From Thermohalobaculum sp038528605 (GTDB taxonomy: Bacteria; Pseudomonadota; Alphaproteobacteria; Rhodobacterales; Rhodobacteraceae), in NCBI GenBank assembly GCA_038528605.1, contig JBCBEP010000048.1, positions 1-26,063 of the forward strand: a stretch of 26,063 bases of DNA. The letters are read 5' to 3'. The translations under genes were made by a program, and so were the position numbers. Positions 1-7,914 of the stretch are shown here, one piece after another. The first letter of the stretch is position 1; every line of letters begins with the position of its first letter. The notes under the pieces are model-generated. The model was not told where the DNA came from. It saw only the letters and a program-made list of their open reading frames with translations, and ran no database searches.

Positions 1-366
1 ATGCCCGCCCCCCTTCGCGATCATGGCGGGCAGCGCGAGCCGGGTGAGTTGCAGGACAGCCGTCACGTTCGTGCCGATGGTCTCGGCCACGGCTTCGGCG
101 GGAGCCGCCACCAACCCGTCGATGCCAGCGCCGAGGCCCGCATTGTTCACCAGCGCATCCGCGCCGATACCGGGTACCAGCGCCTCGATTGCGGCGTCGT
201 CGCGCACATCGACGGCATGCACCACACAGCCCGTCTCCTCGGCCAGAACGCCGAGCCGTTCGGCCCGGCGCGCCATGGCATGCACCTCCCAGCCCGCCGC
301 GCTCATCCGGCGGACGATGGCCGTGCCGATCCCGGAGGACGCACCGGTGACGAGAACGACCGGCAT
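1..366 (-). CDS. Short-chain dehydrogenase/reductase (SDR), C-terminus beyond window
   Basis: Translating the minus strand from the ATG at 366 gives 122 codons without a stop to the window edge, so the gene is partial at its 3' end. The N-terminus has the SDR cofactor motif TGASSGIG (about residues 7-14) and the NNAG motif near residue 74, both classical for NAD(P)-dependent Rossmann oxidoreductases. The catalytic Tyr-x3-Lys lies outside the window. The start is preceded by a purine-rich GAGAGGGGGG stretch and lies 8 bases after the hemF stop, so the two are probably co-transcribed. The substrate cannot be told from the sequence, and I see no reason to link it to haem synthesis beyond position. 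Large plus-strand reading frames over this region are shadows. Confidence 0.88.
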   Translation of the reverse strand, partial: MPVVLVTGASSGIGTAIVRRMSAAGWEVHAMARRAERLGVLAEETGCVVHAVDVRDDAAIEALVPGIGADALVNNAGLGAGIDGLVAAPAEAVAETIGTNVTAVLQLTRLALPAMIAKGGGH

Positions 367-374
367 CCCCCCTC

Positions 375-1301
375 TCAGGGCCAGGTTGCCACAGGGGGCA
401 GGCTCATCAGCACGGCTTCGGGGTTATGCCCTGTCTCGAGCCCGAACTTCGTGCCGCGGTCGTAGACCAGGTTGAACTCCGCGTAGCGCCCGCGGCGGAC
501 GAGCTGATGCGCGCGCTCGTCCTCGCCCCAGGCTTCGTCCCGGCGCTTCTCCACGATGGGCACGAAGGCATCGATGAAGGCGCGCCCCACATCCTGCGTG
601 AAGGCGAAGTCCACCGCCCAGTCCCCGGTGCAGTGGTCGTCGTAGAAGATCCCGCCCACGCCGCGGGCCTCGTTCCAGTGGCGGATCATGAAGTAATCGT
701 CCGCCCAGGCCTTGTAGCGTGCGTAGTAGTCGGCTCCGTGCGGCGCACAGGCCCGTTCCAGCACGTCGTGGAAATAGGCGGTGTCCTCGTCCACCGGCAC
801 CATGGGGTTGAGGTCCGTGCCGCCGCCGAACCACCAGCAATGGGGCGTCCAGAACATGCGGGTGTTCATATGCACCGCCGGCACGCGCGGGCTGTTCATA
901 TGAGCCACCAGGCTGATGCCGGAGGCCCAGAAACGCGGGTCGTCCGCCAGCCCCGGCAGTTCCTTGCGCGCCGAGAGGCTGCGCTGCGCCTGAGCGCCGA
1001 GTGTGCCGTAGACCTCGGAGACATTGACGCCGACCTTCTCGAAGACCCGGCCGCCGCGCATGACGCTCATGACGCCGCCCCCGCCGTCACCGCCACCGTC
1101 ACGCGTCCGATCGCCCTCGCCCGCGCGCCGCGTCTCCTTGCGCTCGAAGCGCCCGGCGGCAAGACCGGCATGGGGGCCGGTGGTCTGCTCGTCCTCCAGC
1201 TTCTCGAAAGCCGCGCAGATCATGTCCCGCAGCGTCACGAACCACGCCGCCGCCTGGGCACGCTCCGCCGCCATCTCGCCGCTCTCCGTCGCCCCGTCCA
1301 T
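375..1301 (-). CDS. hemF: Oxygen-dependent coproporphyrinogen-III oxidase
   Basis: HemF oxidatively decarboxylates coproporphyrinogen III to protoporphyrinogen IX with O2, a late haem/chlorophyll step in the cytoplasm. The 308-residue product is the usual family length. It shows the family blocks GGGGVMSVMRG, VFEKVGVNVSEVYG, PAVHMNTRMF (with the conserved His), WWFGGGTDLNP and GIFYDDH, and ends with RYAEFNLVYDRGTKFGLETG. A Gly/Asp/Arg-rich insert lies just before the glycine-rich block and looks like a variable loop. The start at 1301 has a strong GGAGGAG ribosome site. It leads the SDR gene by 8 bases. A weak FNR-like box lies about 75 bases upstream; see the separate entry. Confidence 0.97.
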   Translation of the reverse strand: MDGATESGEMAAERAQAAAWFVTLRDMICAAFEKLEDEQTTGPHAGLAAGRFERKETRRAGEGDRTRDGGGDGGGGVMSVMRGGRVFEKVGVNVSEVYGTLGAQAQRSLSARKELPGLADDPRFWASGISLVAHMNSPRVPAVHMNTRMFWTPHCWWFGGGTDLNPMVPVDEDTAYFHDVLERACAPHGADYYARYKAWADDYFMIRHWNEARGVGGIFYDDHCTGDWAVDFAFTQDVGRAFIDAFVPIVEKRRDEAWGEDERAHQLVRRGRYAEFNLVYDRGTKFGLETGHNPEAVLMSLPPVATWP

Positions 1302-1375
1302 CGCGCGTCTCCTCCGCCGTTTCGGAACGTCCTACCGCCCCTCGGCAAAAGGGGCAACGCACGGGCGGGCGCACC

Positions 1376-1389
1376 ATGACATCGATCAA
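1376..1389 (-). promoter_or_regulatory. Degenerate FNR/FnrL-like box upstream of hemF
   Basis: Read on the minus strand this is TTGATCGATGTCAT. It matches the TTGAT-N4-ATCAA consensus in 8 of 10 defined positions, with one perfect half-site. It lies about 75 bases upstream of the hemF start. Oxygen control of coproporphyrinogen oxidases by FnrL is known in Rhodobacter relatives, which makes the position plausible. An imperfect match of this length can easily occur by chance. Confidence 0.2.
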
Positions 1390-1552
1390 CACGCACCCCG
1401 ACCGGGCCGGTGGGGCGCAGGCTGGCGGGTGGGCGCAGGGCCGCGAGCGCAGGCGACGCGGCCCGTTGCGGGCACCCGTCAGCCTGCGCCCCCCTGATGA
1501 GTTCCAATCTGCCACGCATCCCCGGACCGTCATGGAGGCGTCACGCTGCCGG

Positions 1553-1580
1553 GGTATAAATTTTGCTCTACACCCCGCAA
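1553..1580 (-). promoter_or_regulatory. Possible sigma-70 promoter reading toward hemF
   Basis: On the minus strand, TTGCGG (1575-1580) is followed after 16 bases by TATACC (1553-1558), in the only AT-rich patch of this intergenic region. It would give a leader of roughly 240 bases before hemF, which is long. The call rests on hexamer resemblance only. Confidence 0.22.
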
Positions 1581-1711
1581 CACGCGTTAGCCCGCAACAG
1601 CCCCGGCGGCCCGCCCGGCCCCGTTGACTGAGGCGGCAGCGTCGCCATCTCAATATGGTGCCGCGGGGCAATCGCCCAAAGCGCCCTGCCGGCCCGATCC
1701 GAGGAAGTCCG

Positions 1712-3595
1712 ATGCTCGCCCGTTACATCACCGCCGCTCTCGGCCGTGTCGAACGCCTGATCGACCCCTATCAGGCCTATGACGAGCGCGCGGATTTCCC
1801 GGCCCGGCTGATGCCGTTCATCCTCTACTTCCTGTGGCCAGCACGATGGGTGATCGCCGGCGGCATGGCCTTCGGCTTCGTCACGGCGCTCTCGGAAGCG
1901 GCGCTGGTGGGCCTCGCCGCCCATCTCATCGACATTCTCGCCACGGCGAACCCGGACACGCTCTGGGCGGAGCACTGGCAGATGCTCATGCTCATGTTCG
2001 TCGTCGGCGTCATCGTGCCGCCGGCGGCCATGATCGGCTGGGCGGTGATCACGGGCCAGGGCTTCTTCCCCTCCATGGGCGCGCTTATCCGCTGGCGGAC
2101 CCATCGCAAGATGCTGCGCCAGTCCATGGGCTTCTTCGCCGACGATTTCGCCGGGCGCATCGCCAACAAGCAGATCCAGCTCGCGCCCGCGATCAACGAC
2201 GCCGTTTTCCAGGTGACCGATGCCATGTGGTACGCGGTCATCTTCACCATCGGCTCGGCCATGGTGCTGGGCGGGGCGGACTGGCGGCTGCTCATCCCGC
2301 TCGGCCTGTGGTTCTTCAGCTTCGTCGCACTCGCCGCCTGGTTCGTGCCGCGCATCACCGAAGCGGGCAAGAACGTGGCCGAGGCCCGCAGCCTGCTCGC
2401 GGGCCGGATCGTCGACGCCTACACCAACATCCAGACCGTGAAGCTCTTCGCCCATGCGGAGCGCGAGGATGCCTATGCGCGCGACGCGATGGAGGATTTC
2501 CGCTGGGCCTTCGCGCGGCAGACACGGCTCTACACCTACCTTCAGGCGGGCATGGCCGCGCTGCATCTGCTGCTCTACGGCGGGGTGGTCGGCTACGCCG
2601 TCTATCTCTGGACCCTGGGCGCCACCACGCCGGGCACCGTGGCCGCTGCGGTGGCCATCGCACTCCGCATGTCCGGCCTCGTGGACTGGATCATGCAGAC
2701 CGTGAGCACGCTCTTCCAGAACGTCGGCACGGTGCAGGAGGGCATGGAGACCATCTCCAAGCCCCTGCGCATGCCGGACGCCGAGGGGGCGACGCCCCTC
2801 ACCCTCAGCGAAGGGGCGATCACCTTCGAGAACGTGCACCACCATTACGGGCGCGGCTCCGGCGGGGTGCGCGGGATCGACCTTGCGATCAAGGGCGGGG
2901 AACGGGTGGGCCTCGTCGGCCGCTCCGGCGCGGGCAAGTCGACGCTCGTGAACCTGGCGCTGCGATTCTTCGACCCGGAAGAGGGGCGCGTGCTGATCGA
3001 CGGGCAGGACCTTCGCGATCTCCGGCAGGAGAGCCTGCGCGCCCATATCGCCATGGTCACGCAGGACACTGCCCTGCTGCACCGCTCGATCCGGGACAAC
3101 ATCCGTTATGGCCGGCCGGAGGCGACGGATGAGGAGATCATGGCCGCCGTCCGCAAGGTGGCGGCGAGCGACTTCATCGGCGATCTCAACGACCAGGACG
3201 GGCGCCGGGGGCTAGAAGCGCATGTGGGCGAGCGGGGCGTGAAGCTCTCGGGCGGGCAGCGCCAGCGCATCGCCCTCGCGCGCGCCGTGCTGAAGGACGC
3301 GCCGATCCTGATCCTCGACGAAGCCACCTCCGCGCTCGACAGCGAGGTGGAGGCGGCGATCCAGGAGAGCCTCGAGGAGCTCATGCAGGGCCGGACGGTG
3401 ATCGCCATCGCCCACCGCCTGAGCACCATCCAGGCCATGGACCGCATCGTGGTGCTGGACCAGGGCCGGGTGGTGGAGGATGGCACCCATGCGGCCCTGC
3501 TCGCGGCTGACGGGCTCTATGCCCGGCTGTGGGCGCGCCAATCGGGCGGGTTCATCGACAGCGAGGCAGAGGCGGGGACAGCTGCGGCAGAGTAG
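1712..3595 (+). CDS. ABC transporter half-exporter (fused membrane and ATPase domains), first of a pair
   Basis: The 627-residue protein has an N-terminal six-helix ABC exporter membrane domain (about residues 1-345) and a C-terminal ATPase domain. The ATPase has every canonical element: Walker A GRSGAGKST near 403-411, Q-loop in MVTQDT, signature LSGGQRQR near 512, Walker B ILILDEATSALD near 531, and H-loop AHRLST near 566. The intracellular-loop motif IQTVKLFAHAERE is typical of the MsbA/ATM-like exporter group. The ATG at 1712 is preferred over the in-frame ATG at 1655 because GAGGAAG lies 6-7 bases upstream and the extra 19 residues are low-complexity basic sequence. A paralogue follows 103 bases later, so the two may form a heterodimer. 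The substrate is unknown. Confidence 0.95.
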   Translation: MLARYITAALGRVERLIDPYQAYDERADFPARLMPFILYFLWPARWVIAGGMAFGFVTALSEAALVGLAAHLIDILATANPDTLWAEHWQMLMLMFVVGVIVPPAAMIGWAVITGQGFFPSMGALIRWRTHRKMLRQSMGFFADDFAGRIANKQIQLAPAINDAVFQVTDAMWYAVIFTIGSAMVLGGADWRLLIPLGLWFFSFVALAAWFVPRITEAGKNVAEARSLLAGRIVDAYTNIQTVKLFAHAEREDAYARDAMEDFRWAFARQTRLYTYLQAGMAALHLLLYGGVVGYAVYLWTLGATTPGTVAAAVAIALRMSGLVDWIMQTVSTLFQNVGTVQEGMETISKPLRMPDAEGATPLTLSEGAITFENVHHHYGRGSGGVRGIDLAIKGGERVGLVGRSGAGKSTLVNLALRFFDPEEGRVLIDGQDLRDLRQESLRAHIAMVTQDTALLHRSIRDNIRYGRPEATDEEIMAAVRKVAASDFIGDLNDQDGRRGLEAHVGERGVKLSGGQRQRIALARAVLKDAPILILDEATSALDSEVEAAIQESLEELMQGRTVIAIAHRLSTIQAMDRIVVLDQGRVVEDGTHAALLAADGLYARLWARQSGGFIDSEAEAGTAAAE

Positions 3596-3650
3596 CCGCC
3601 CCCCTGCCCCATCACGCCCCGGGCCGCTCCCTACCGGCGCCCTATATCCA

Positions 3651-3672
3651 CGAGTGGCGGTGCCGCCGCTCG
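3651..3672 (+). terminator. Hairpin between the two ABC exporter genes
   Basis: A 9-bp stem (3651-3659 with 3664-3672, one G-T pair) closes a four-base GTGC loop, 27 bases before the second ABC start. No T-run follows, so it is more likely an mRNA processing or attenuation hairpin within the operon than a full terminator. Called from base pairing alone. Confidence 0.35.
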
Positions 3673-3698
3673 GCATTGCAGATCATTCGGACAGTCCC

Positions 3699-5549
3699 AT
3701 GAACCGGTTTTTCGAGACACTCTTCGACCCCTTTGCCGCAGCCGACGGCCCGCCGCCGCAGCGCGCCTGGCCCTTCTATCGCTGGCTGATGAAAGGCTCC
3801 GAGCCCGCCGTGTGGCTCTTCGCCGCCGTCTCCATGGCGCTCGGCGCGGTGGAGGCCGTGGGCGCGTTCCTGATCGGCTACTCGATCGACCTTGCCCGGA
3901 ACGCCGAGGCGGCGGGCAATGCGGGTGGCTTCTTTGCGGAGAACTGGCTGGCGCTGACGCTGATCGGCGCCTTCATGGTGTTCATCCGCCCGGGCCTGAT
4001 GTCGGTGAACTCCGCGGTCTCGTCGATCTCCGTGGCGCCGGGGCTTGCGCATCTCTCGATCTGGCGGCTGCACCAGCACACGCTCGGCCAGGCGGTGAGC
4101 TACTTCCAGGACGACTTCGCCGGCCGCATCAGCCAGAAGGAGCTGCAGACCTCGAACGCCGTGGCGCAGGGGACCAACGAGTTCCTGAACGCCATCGCCT
4201 ACGGCCTCTCCGCCATCGTGGGCGCGCTCATCGTGCTTGGCGCGGCGTCGAGCGTGCTGGCGGCGGTGCTCGTGGTCTGGTTCATCGCCTATGTGCTGCT
4301 GGTCCGGCACTACCTGCCCGAAATCAGGGCGCGGAGCCGGGCGCGGGCGGATGCGCGCTCGGGGCTCTCGGGCACGCTTGTGGACCAGATCAGCCATATC
4401 GAGACCGTGAAGCTCTTCGCCCATACGGGACGGGAGGAGGCGCGCGCGCAGGATGCGATCGCGCGTTACCGCAAGGCCGGGCTTGCCTTCGGCAACACGG
4501 TCTGGCGCTTCCGCAGCATCCTCGCCTTCCTCTCGGGCATTCTGCCGGCCGCGCTCATGGGGGTCGGCTTCTGGCTCTGGAGCACGGGCGGCGCGAGCAT
4601 CGGGGACGTGGCGGCGGCGGGGCTGCTGGCCATGCGTCTCTCCCACATGTCCGGCTGGATCAGCTTTGTCGCCATGACGATCTTTACCGAGATCGGGGTG
4701 CTGGAGGACGGGATGCGCACGCTCTCCCCCCACCACACGCTGACGGATGCGGAGGATGCGGTGACCCCGCCGGCGCGGGCCGATGGCGCCATCGCCTATT
4801 CGGGCGCGACCTTCAAGTATGGGCGGCGCAAGGGCGGCGGGCTGAACGGGATCGATCTCGCCATCGCGCCGGGCGAGAAGGTGGCGCTTGTCGGCCCATC
4901 AGGGGCGGGCAAGTCCACGGCCGTGGCAGCCCTCCTTCGCCTGCACGACCTAGAGGAAGGGCGGATCACGCTCGACGGGTACGACCTGCGCGACGTGCCG
5001 CAGGACTGGCTGCGCCGTCAGGTCGCCACGGTCACGCAGGAGCCCGCGCTCTTCAACCGCTCGGCGCGGGACAACATCCTCTACGGCAACCCTGATGCGG
5101 GCGAGGAGGCGATGATCGAGGCTGCACGCCGCGCGGAGGCCCATGTCTTCATCCAGGACATCCGCGACCCTCGGGGGCGGGAGGGCTATGACGCGCATTT
5201 GGGCGAGAACGGCGTGAAGCTCTCTGGCGGGCAGCGCCAGCGTATCGCCATCGCCCGTGCGATCCTGAAGGATGCGCCCATTCTGGTGCTTGACGAAGCG
5301 ACATCGGCGCTCGACTCGGAGGTTGAGGCAGAGATCCAGGCGGCGCTAGAGGGCGTGATGGAGGGGCGGACGGTGCTCGCCATCGCTCACCGCCTCAGCA
5401 CCATCCAGGCGATGGACCGGATCGTGGTGCTCGACAAAGGCCGGGTGATCGAGGAGGGCAGCCATACCGACCTGCTCGACCGCGGCGGCCTCTACGCCCG
5501 CCTCTGGAACCGCCAGTCCGGCGGGTTCCTCGCCGCGGCGGCGGAGTAG
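3699..5549 (+). CDS. ABC transporter half-exporter (fused membrane and ATPase domains), second of a pair
   Basis: The 616-residue protein is a clear paralogue of the preceding gene. They share local motifs such as YFQDDFAGRI / FFADDFAGRI, ETVKLFAHTGREEA, LSGGQRQRIA and the C-terminal LYARLWNRQSGGF. The membrane domain covers about residues 1-340. The ATPase domain carries Walker A GPSGAGKST near 399, LSGGQ near 508, Walker B ILVLDEATSALDSE near 527 and the AHRLST H-loop. The catalytic Glu after Walker B is intact here and in the first gene, so both ATP sites should hydrolyse, unlike heterodimeric exporters with one degenerate site. The ATG at 3699 gives an N-terminus (MNRFFETLFDPF) matching the partner's domain length; upstream in-frame codons are not protein-like. 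Confidence 0.95.
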   Translation: MNRFFETLFDPFAAADGPPPQRAWPFYRWLMKGSEPAVWLFAAVSMALGAVEAVGAFLIGYSIDLARNAEAAGNAGGFFAENWLALTLIGAFMVFIRPGLMSVNSAVSSISVAPGLAHLSIWRLHQHTLGQAVSYFQDDFAGRISQKELQTSNAVAQGTNEFLNAIAYGLSAIVGALIVLGAASSVLAAVLVVWFIAYVLLVRHYLPEIRARSRARADARSGLSGTLVDQISHIETVKLFAHTGREEARAQDAIARYRKAGLAFGNTVWRFRSILAFLSGILPAALMGVGFWLWSTGGASIGDVAAAGLLAMRLSHMSGWISFVAMTIFTEIGVLEDGMRTLSPHHTLTDAEDAVTPPARADGAIAYSGATFKYGRRKGGGLNGIDLAIAPGEKVALVGPSGAGKSTAVAALLRLHDLEEGRITLDGYDLRDVPQDWLRRQVATVTQEPALFNRSARDNILYGNPDAGEEAMIEAARRAEAHVFIQDIRDPRGREGYDAHLGENGVKLSGGQRQRIAIARAILKDAPILVLDEATSALDSEVEAEIQAALEGVMEGRTVLAIAHRLSTIQAMDRIVVLDKGRVIEEGSHTDLLDRGGLYARLWNRQSGGFLAAAAE

Positions 5550-5552
5550 CGC

Positions 5553-5579
5553 CCGGGCCGGTGCACGCCACCGGCCCGG
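5553..5579. terminator. Strong hairpin terminator between convergent genes
   Basis: A perfect 11-bp GC-rich stem (5553-5563 with 5569-5579) with a five-base loop begins 4 bases after the second ABC stop and ends 9 bases before the stop of the convergent small gene. The downstream sequence is not T-rich on the plus strand. The placement suits a bidirectional terminator serving both genes. Confidence 0.6.
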
Positions 5580-5588
5580 ACAACAGCT

Positions 5589-5756
5589 TCAGGCAGCGCG
5601 GCCGCGGCGCACACCGGCGCGGCGGTAGACGCGCGGCAGCGGCGCATCGTCCGGCTTGCCGCGCAGACGACGCGTCTGCTCGAGGTTGTAGATCGCATGG
5701 GCGAGCCCGCCGCCCACGGTGATCAGCATCAGCAGAAAGACAAAGTCGACAGTCAT
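5589..5756 (-). CDS. Small single-pass membrane protein of unknown function (55 aa)
   Basis: From the ATG at 5756 the product is MTVDFVFLLMLITVGGGLAH followed by a basic tail rich in Arg. Residues about 4-20 form one hydrophobic membrane segment, and the rest (LEQTRRLRGKPDD onward) is cytoplasm-like and positively charged. An AAAGGA ribosome site lies 7-8 bases upstream of this ATG, which favours it over the in-frame ATG at 5795. The AT-rich 164-base stretch upstream (5757-5920) probably holds its own promoter, separating it from dctM. I do not recognise the family. The coding call rests on the ribosome site, the membrane segment and the terminator placed just beyond the stop. Confidence 0.6.
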   Translation of the reverse strand: MTVDFVFLLMLITVGGGLAHAIYNLEQTRRLRGKPDDAPLPRVYRRAGVRRGRAA

Positions 5757-5920
5757 CGTAGTGTCCTTTCGGTGAGGTCTTGCGATGACAGGCAAAGTGG
5801 CGCGTTAAGATGATTTTCACTGCGTCAGGGCGACACAGCAACAAGACTTACGGAAGTCATTTCCAAAACTTAGTTATCTCTTCAACGTGAATTCGGAAGC
5901 CGCGTCTGCGATATGGAAGC

Positions 5921-7243
5921 TTAGCGCGCCATCTGATCCGGCAGCCAGGTGGCGATACCCGGGAAGGCGGTGATCAGCACCACGCCCAGAACCAGCAGCA
6001 GGAAGAAGGGCGCGGCATGGCCTGCGATACGCAGGATGTTCTCCCCGGTCATCCCCTGCAGCACGAAGAGGTTGAAGCCCACTGGCGGCGTGATCTGGCT
6101 CATCTCGACCACCAGCACGAGGAAGATGCCGAACCAGATCCGGTCGATCCCCACGGCCTCGACCATGGGCACGATCACCGCGGTGGTGAGGACCACGACA
6201 GAGATGCCATCGAGAAAGCAGCCGAGCACGATGAAGAAGACCGTGAGCGCGATCAGGAGCCCGGTGGAGGAGAGCCCCATCTCCCCGATCCACTCCGCGA
6301 GCACGCGCGGGATGCCGGTGAACCCCATGGCGACGGTCAGGAACGCGGCGCCCGCTAGGATGAGCGCGATCATGCAGGAGGTGCGCGTCGCGGCCATCAG
6401 GCTCTCGGTAAACACGCTCCAGCGCAGCTCCCCGTTCCACCAGACGAGCACGAAGGAGAGCAGCACACCCACCGCCGCCGCATCGGTGGGCGAGGCAAGG
6501 CCGGCATAGATCGAACCGATCACCCCGGCGATGAGCAGGACCACGGGAATGAGGGTTTTCGAGCGCTCGAGCTTCTCGAGGAACGGCAGCGCCTGCTCCT
6601 GCGTCGCCGGCATGCGGGATTTGTTGAAGAGCGCCCAGACCATCACGTAGCCCATGAAGAGGCCGAGCATCATGATCCCGGGGCCGACGCCCGCGAGGAA
6701 AAGCCGTGCGATGCTCTCCTCGATCGCCACGCCGTAGACGATGAGGATGATCGAGGGCGGGATCAGCAGGCCGAGCGTGCCCGAACCCGCCAGCGTGCCG
6801 ATGACCAACGGCCGGTCGTAGCCGCGCCGCTCGAGCTCCGGCATCGACATCTTGCCGACGGTGGCGCAGGTGGCGGCAGAGGAGCCGGAGACCGCCGCAA
6901 AGATCCCGCAGCCGAGGATGTTCACGTGGAGGAGCGAGCCCGGGAGCCGTCCGAGCCAGGGCGCGAGGCCGGTGAAGAGGTCCGAGGAGAGGCGCGAGCG
7001 GAACAGGATCTCGCCCATCCAGATGAAGAGCGGCAGGGCCGCCAGCGCCCAGGAGTTCGACGCGCCCCAGACGGTGGAGGCCAGCGTCTGCCCGATGGTG
7101 CCGAAACCGGTGAAGAGCGCCTTGTCCGTGAACAGCAGGAACGCCGTGGCGCCCGCGGCGAAAAGCGAGAGCGCCACCCAGACGCCCGTGCCGAGGAACA
7201 GGAAGAGCGCGACGACGAGAACGATACCGGCGAGGACCTCCAT
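5921..7243 (-). CDS. dctM: TRAP transporter large permease subunit (DctM family)
   Basis: The 440-residue, highly hydrophobic product has the usual DctM length and many membrane segments. It contains typical blocks such as VSGSSAATCATVGKMSMPEL, GTLAGSGTLGLLIPPS, GLASPTDAAAVGV, GCFLDGISVVVLTTAVIVP and VVEMSQITPPVGFNLFVLQG. DctM is the ion-coupled translocation subunit of tripartite ATP-independent periplasmic transporters for organic acids. It starts 3 bases after the dctQ stop, so the two are coupled. An alternative 692-residue frame across 5874-7952 is a shadow with no family resemblance. Confidence 0.97.
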   Translation of the reverse strand: MEVLAGIVLVVALFLFLGTGVWVALSLFAAGATAFLLFTDKALFTGFGTIGQTLASTVWGASNSWALAALPLFIWMGEILFRSRLSSDLFTGLAPWLGRLPGSLLHVNILGCGIFAAVSGSSAATCATVGKMSMPELERRGYDRPLVIGTLAGSGTLGLLIPPSIILIVYGVAIEESIARLFLAGVGPGIMMLGLFMGYVMVWALFNKSRMPATQEQALPFLEKLERSKTLIPVVLLIAGVIGSIYAGLASPTDAAAVGVLLSFVLVWWNGELRWSVFTESLMAATRTSCMIALILAGAAFLTVAMGFTGIPRVLAEWIGEMGLSSTGLLIALTVFFIVLGCFLDGISVVVLTTAVIVPMVEAVGIDRIWFGIFLVLVVEMSQITPPVGFNLFVLQGMTGENILRIAGHAAPFFLLLVLGVVLITAFPGIATWLPDQMAR

Positions 7244-7246
7244 GGC

Positions 7247-7786
7247 TCAGAACTCCCCCGGCTGGTCCGGCTCGGCGATGTACTCGCCCTTGACCGCCGC
7301 CGCACAGGCATCGATGAGCGCGATGGTGAAGATCGTGATCCCCACGGCCATGCCCGCCTGCGGGATCCAGATGGGCACGGGGATGAGTCCCGGCGAGACG
7401 TCGTTGAACCGCAGGCTCTCCTCCACCAGCAGCCACATCCACCAGGTGAAGTAGATGGCGAGGAGGGCGCCGACCCCCGTGGCCCAGACCTCCGCCACCT
7501 GACGTGCCTTCGGGCCGAGACGCTGGAGAATAAGGCCCACGCGGATATGCGCCCCGCGCCGCAGCGTGTGCGCGGCCGCCAGAAACGAGCTCGTGGCCAG
7601 GAAATACCCGGTAAACTCCGCATAGGAGGGGAGCACCAGCCCGACCGCCTCGCCAGTGACGAGGGTCGAGACGCTGTCCAGCATGTTGAAGGCCACCTGG
7701 ACCAGCACTGTGAGCGCGATCAGCGCGAGGAAGGCGGCGGCGGCCACGCCGGATGCATCGTAGAGACGGTCGAGGGCCTGTCGCAT
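7247..7786 (-). CDS. dctQ: TRAP transporter small permease subunit (DctQ family)
   Basis: The 179-residue product begins MRQALDRLYDASG and has about four membrane segments with the DctQ pattern: an AAAHTLRRGAHIRVGLILQRL block after the second helix, and paired late helices containing TWWMWLLVEESLRF and IPVPIWIPQAGMAVG. The start at 7786 is preferred over the in-frame ATG at 7897 for two reasons. GGGAG lies 7 bases upstream, and the longer N-terminus would run through the proline-rich translation of the intergenic stem-loop. It sits between dctP and dctM, as is usual for TRAP operons. Confidence 0.95.
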   Translation of the reverse strand: MRQALDRLYDASGVAAAAFLALIALTVLVQVAFNMLDSVSTLVTGEAVGLVLPSYAEFTGYFLATSSFLAAAHTLRRGAHIRVGLILQRLGPKARQVAEVWATGVGALLAIYFTWWMWLLVEESLRFNDVSPGLIPVPIWIPQAGMAVGITIFTIALIDACAAAVKGEYIAEPDQPGEF

Positions 7787-7823
7787 GAAGCGCTCCCGCA
7801 GAACTGGTCGATGGGAAGAAACC

Positions 7824-7892
7824 GGCGCGGGGAACGGGCCCGCCACCGACGGGTGGGCGGGCGGGGGCGGTGGCGGGCCCGTTCCCCGCGCC
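7824..7892. repeat. Perfect 25-bp inverted repeat (stem-loop) between dctP and dctQ
   Basis: Bases 7824-7848 are the exact reverse complement of 7868-7892, with a 19-base G-rich loop between. The stem is almost entirely G/C. It lies 22 bases beyond the dctP stop and 37 bases before the dctQ start, inside the presumed operon transcript. After the stem on the minus strand comes GGTTTCTTCCC, not a true T-run. The likely role is partial termination or protection of the dctP message from 3' decay, so the binding protein is made in excess over the membrane subunits. That role is inferred from position and structure. Confidence 0.85.
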
Positions 7893-7914
7893 GCCACCGC
7901 CCATTGCAGCGGGG

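Larger units (their letters stand above)
1302..1711. other. Intergenic region between divergent hemF and ABC exporter genes
   Basis: These 410 bases separate the divergent starts of hemF (minus) and the first ABC gene (plus). I find no convincing gene: the short reading frames present lack family features and ribosome sites. It contains a small hairpin (arms 1337-1342 and 1350-1355), a weak FNR-like palindrome at 1376-1389, and an AT-rich island near 1552-1570 that stands out from the GC-rich surroundings. A TTGACT at 1624-1629 could be a -35 element for the ABC operon, but no good -10 element lies 16-18 bases further on. Confidence 0.6.

Noticed and set aside
1..475. Plus-strand frames of 150-154 codons at the left edge
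   Set aside because: The opposite strand gives an SDR with TGASSGIG and NNAG motifs; the plus frames have low-complexity composition.
1624..1656. TTGACT ... CAATAT as a promoter for the ABC operon
   Set aside because: The spacing between the two hexamers is 21 bases, too long for a standard sigma-70 promoter.
1655..1711. Longer start for the first ABC gene
   Set aside because: The 19 extra residues are basic low-complexity, and a good ribosome site precedes the ATG at 1712.
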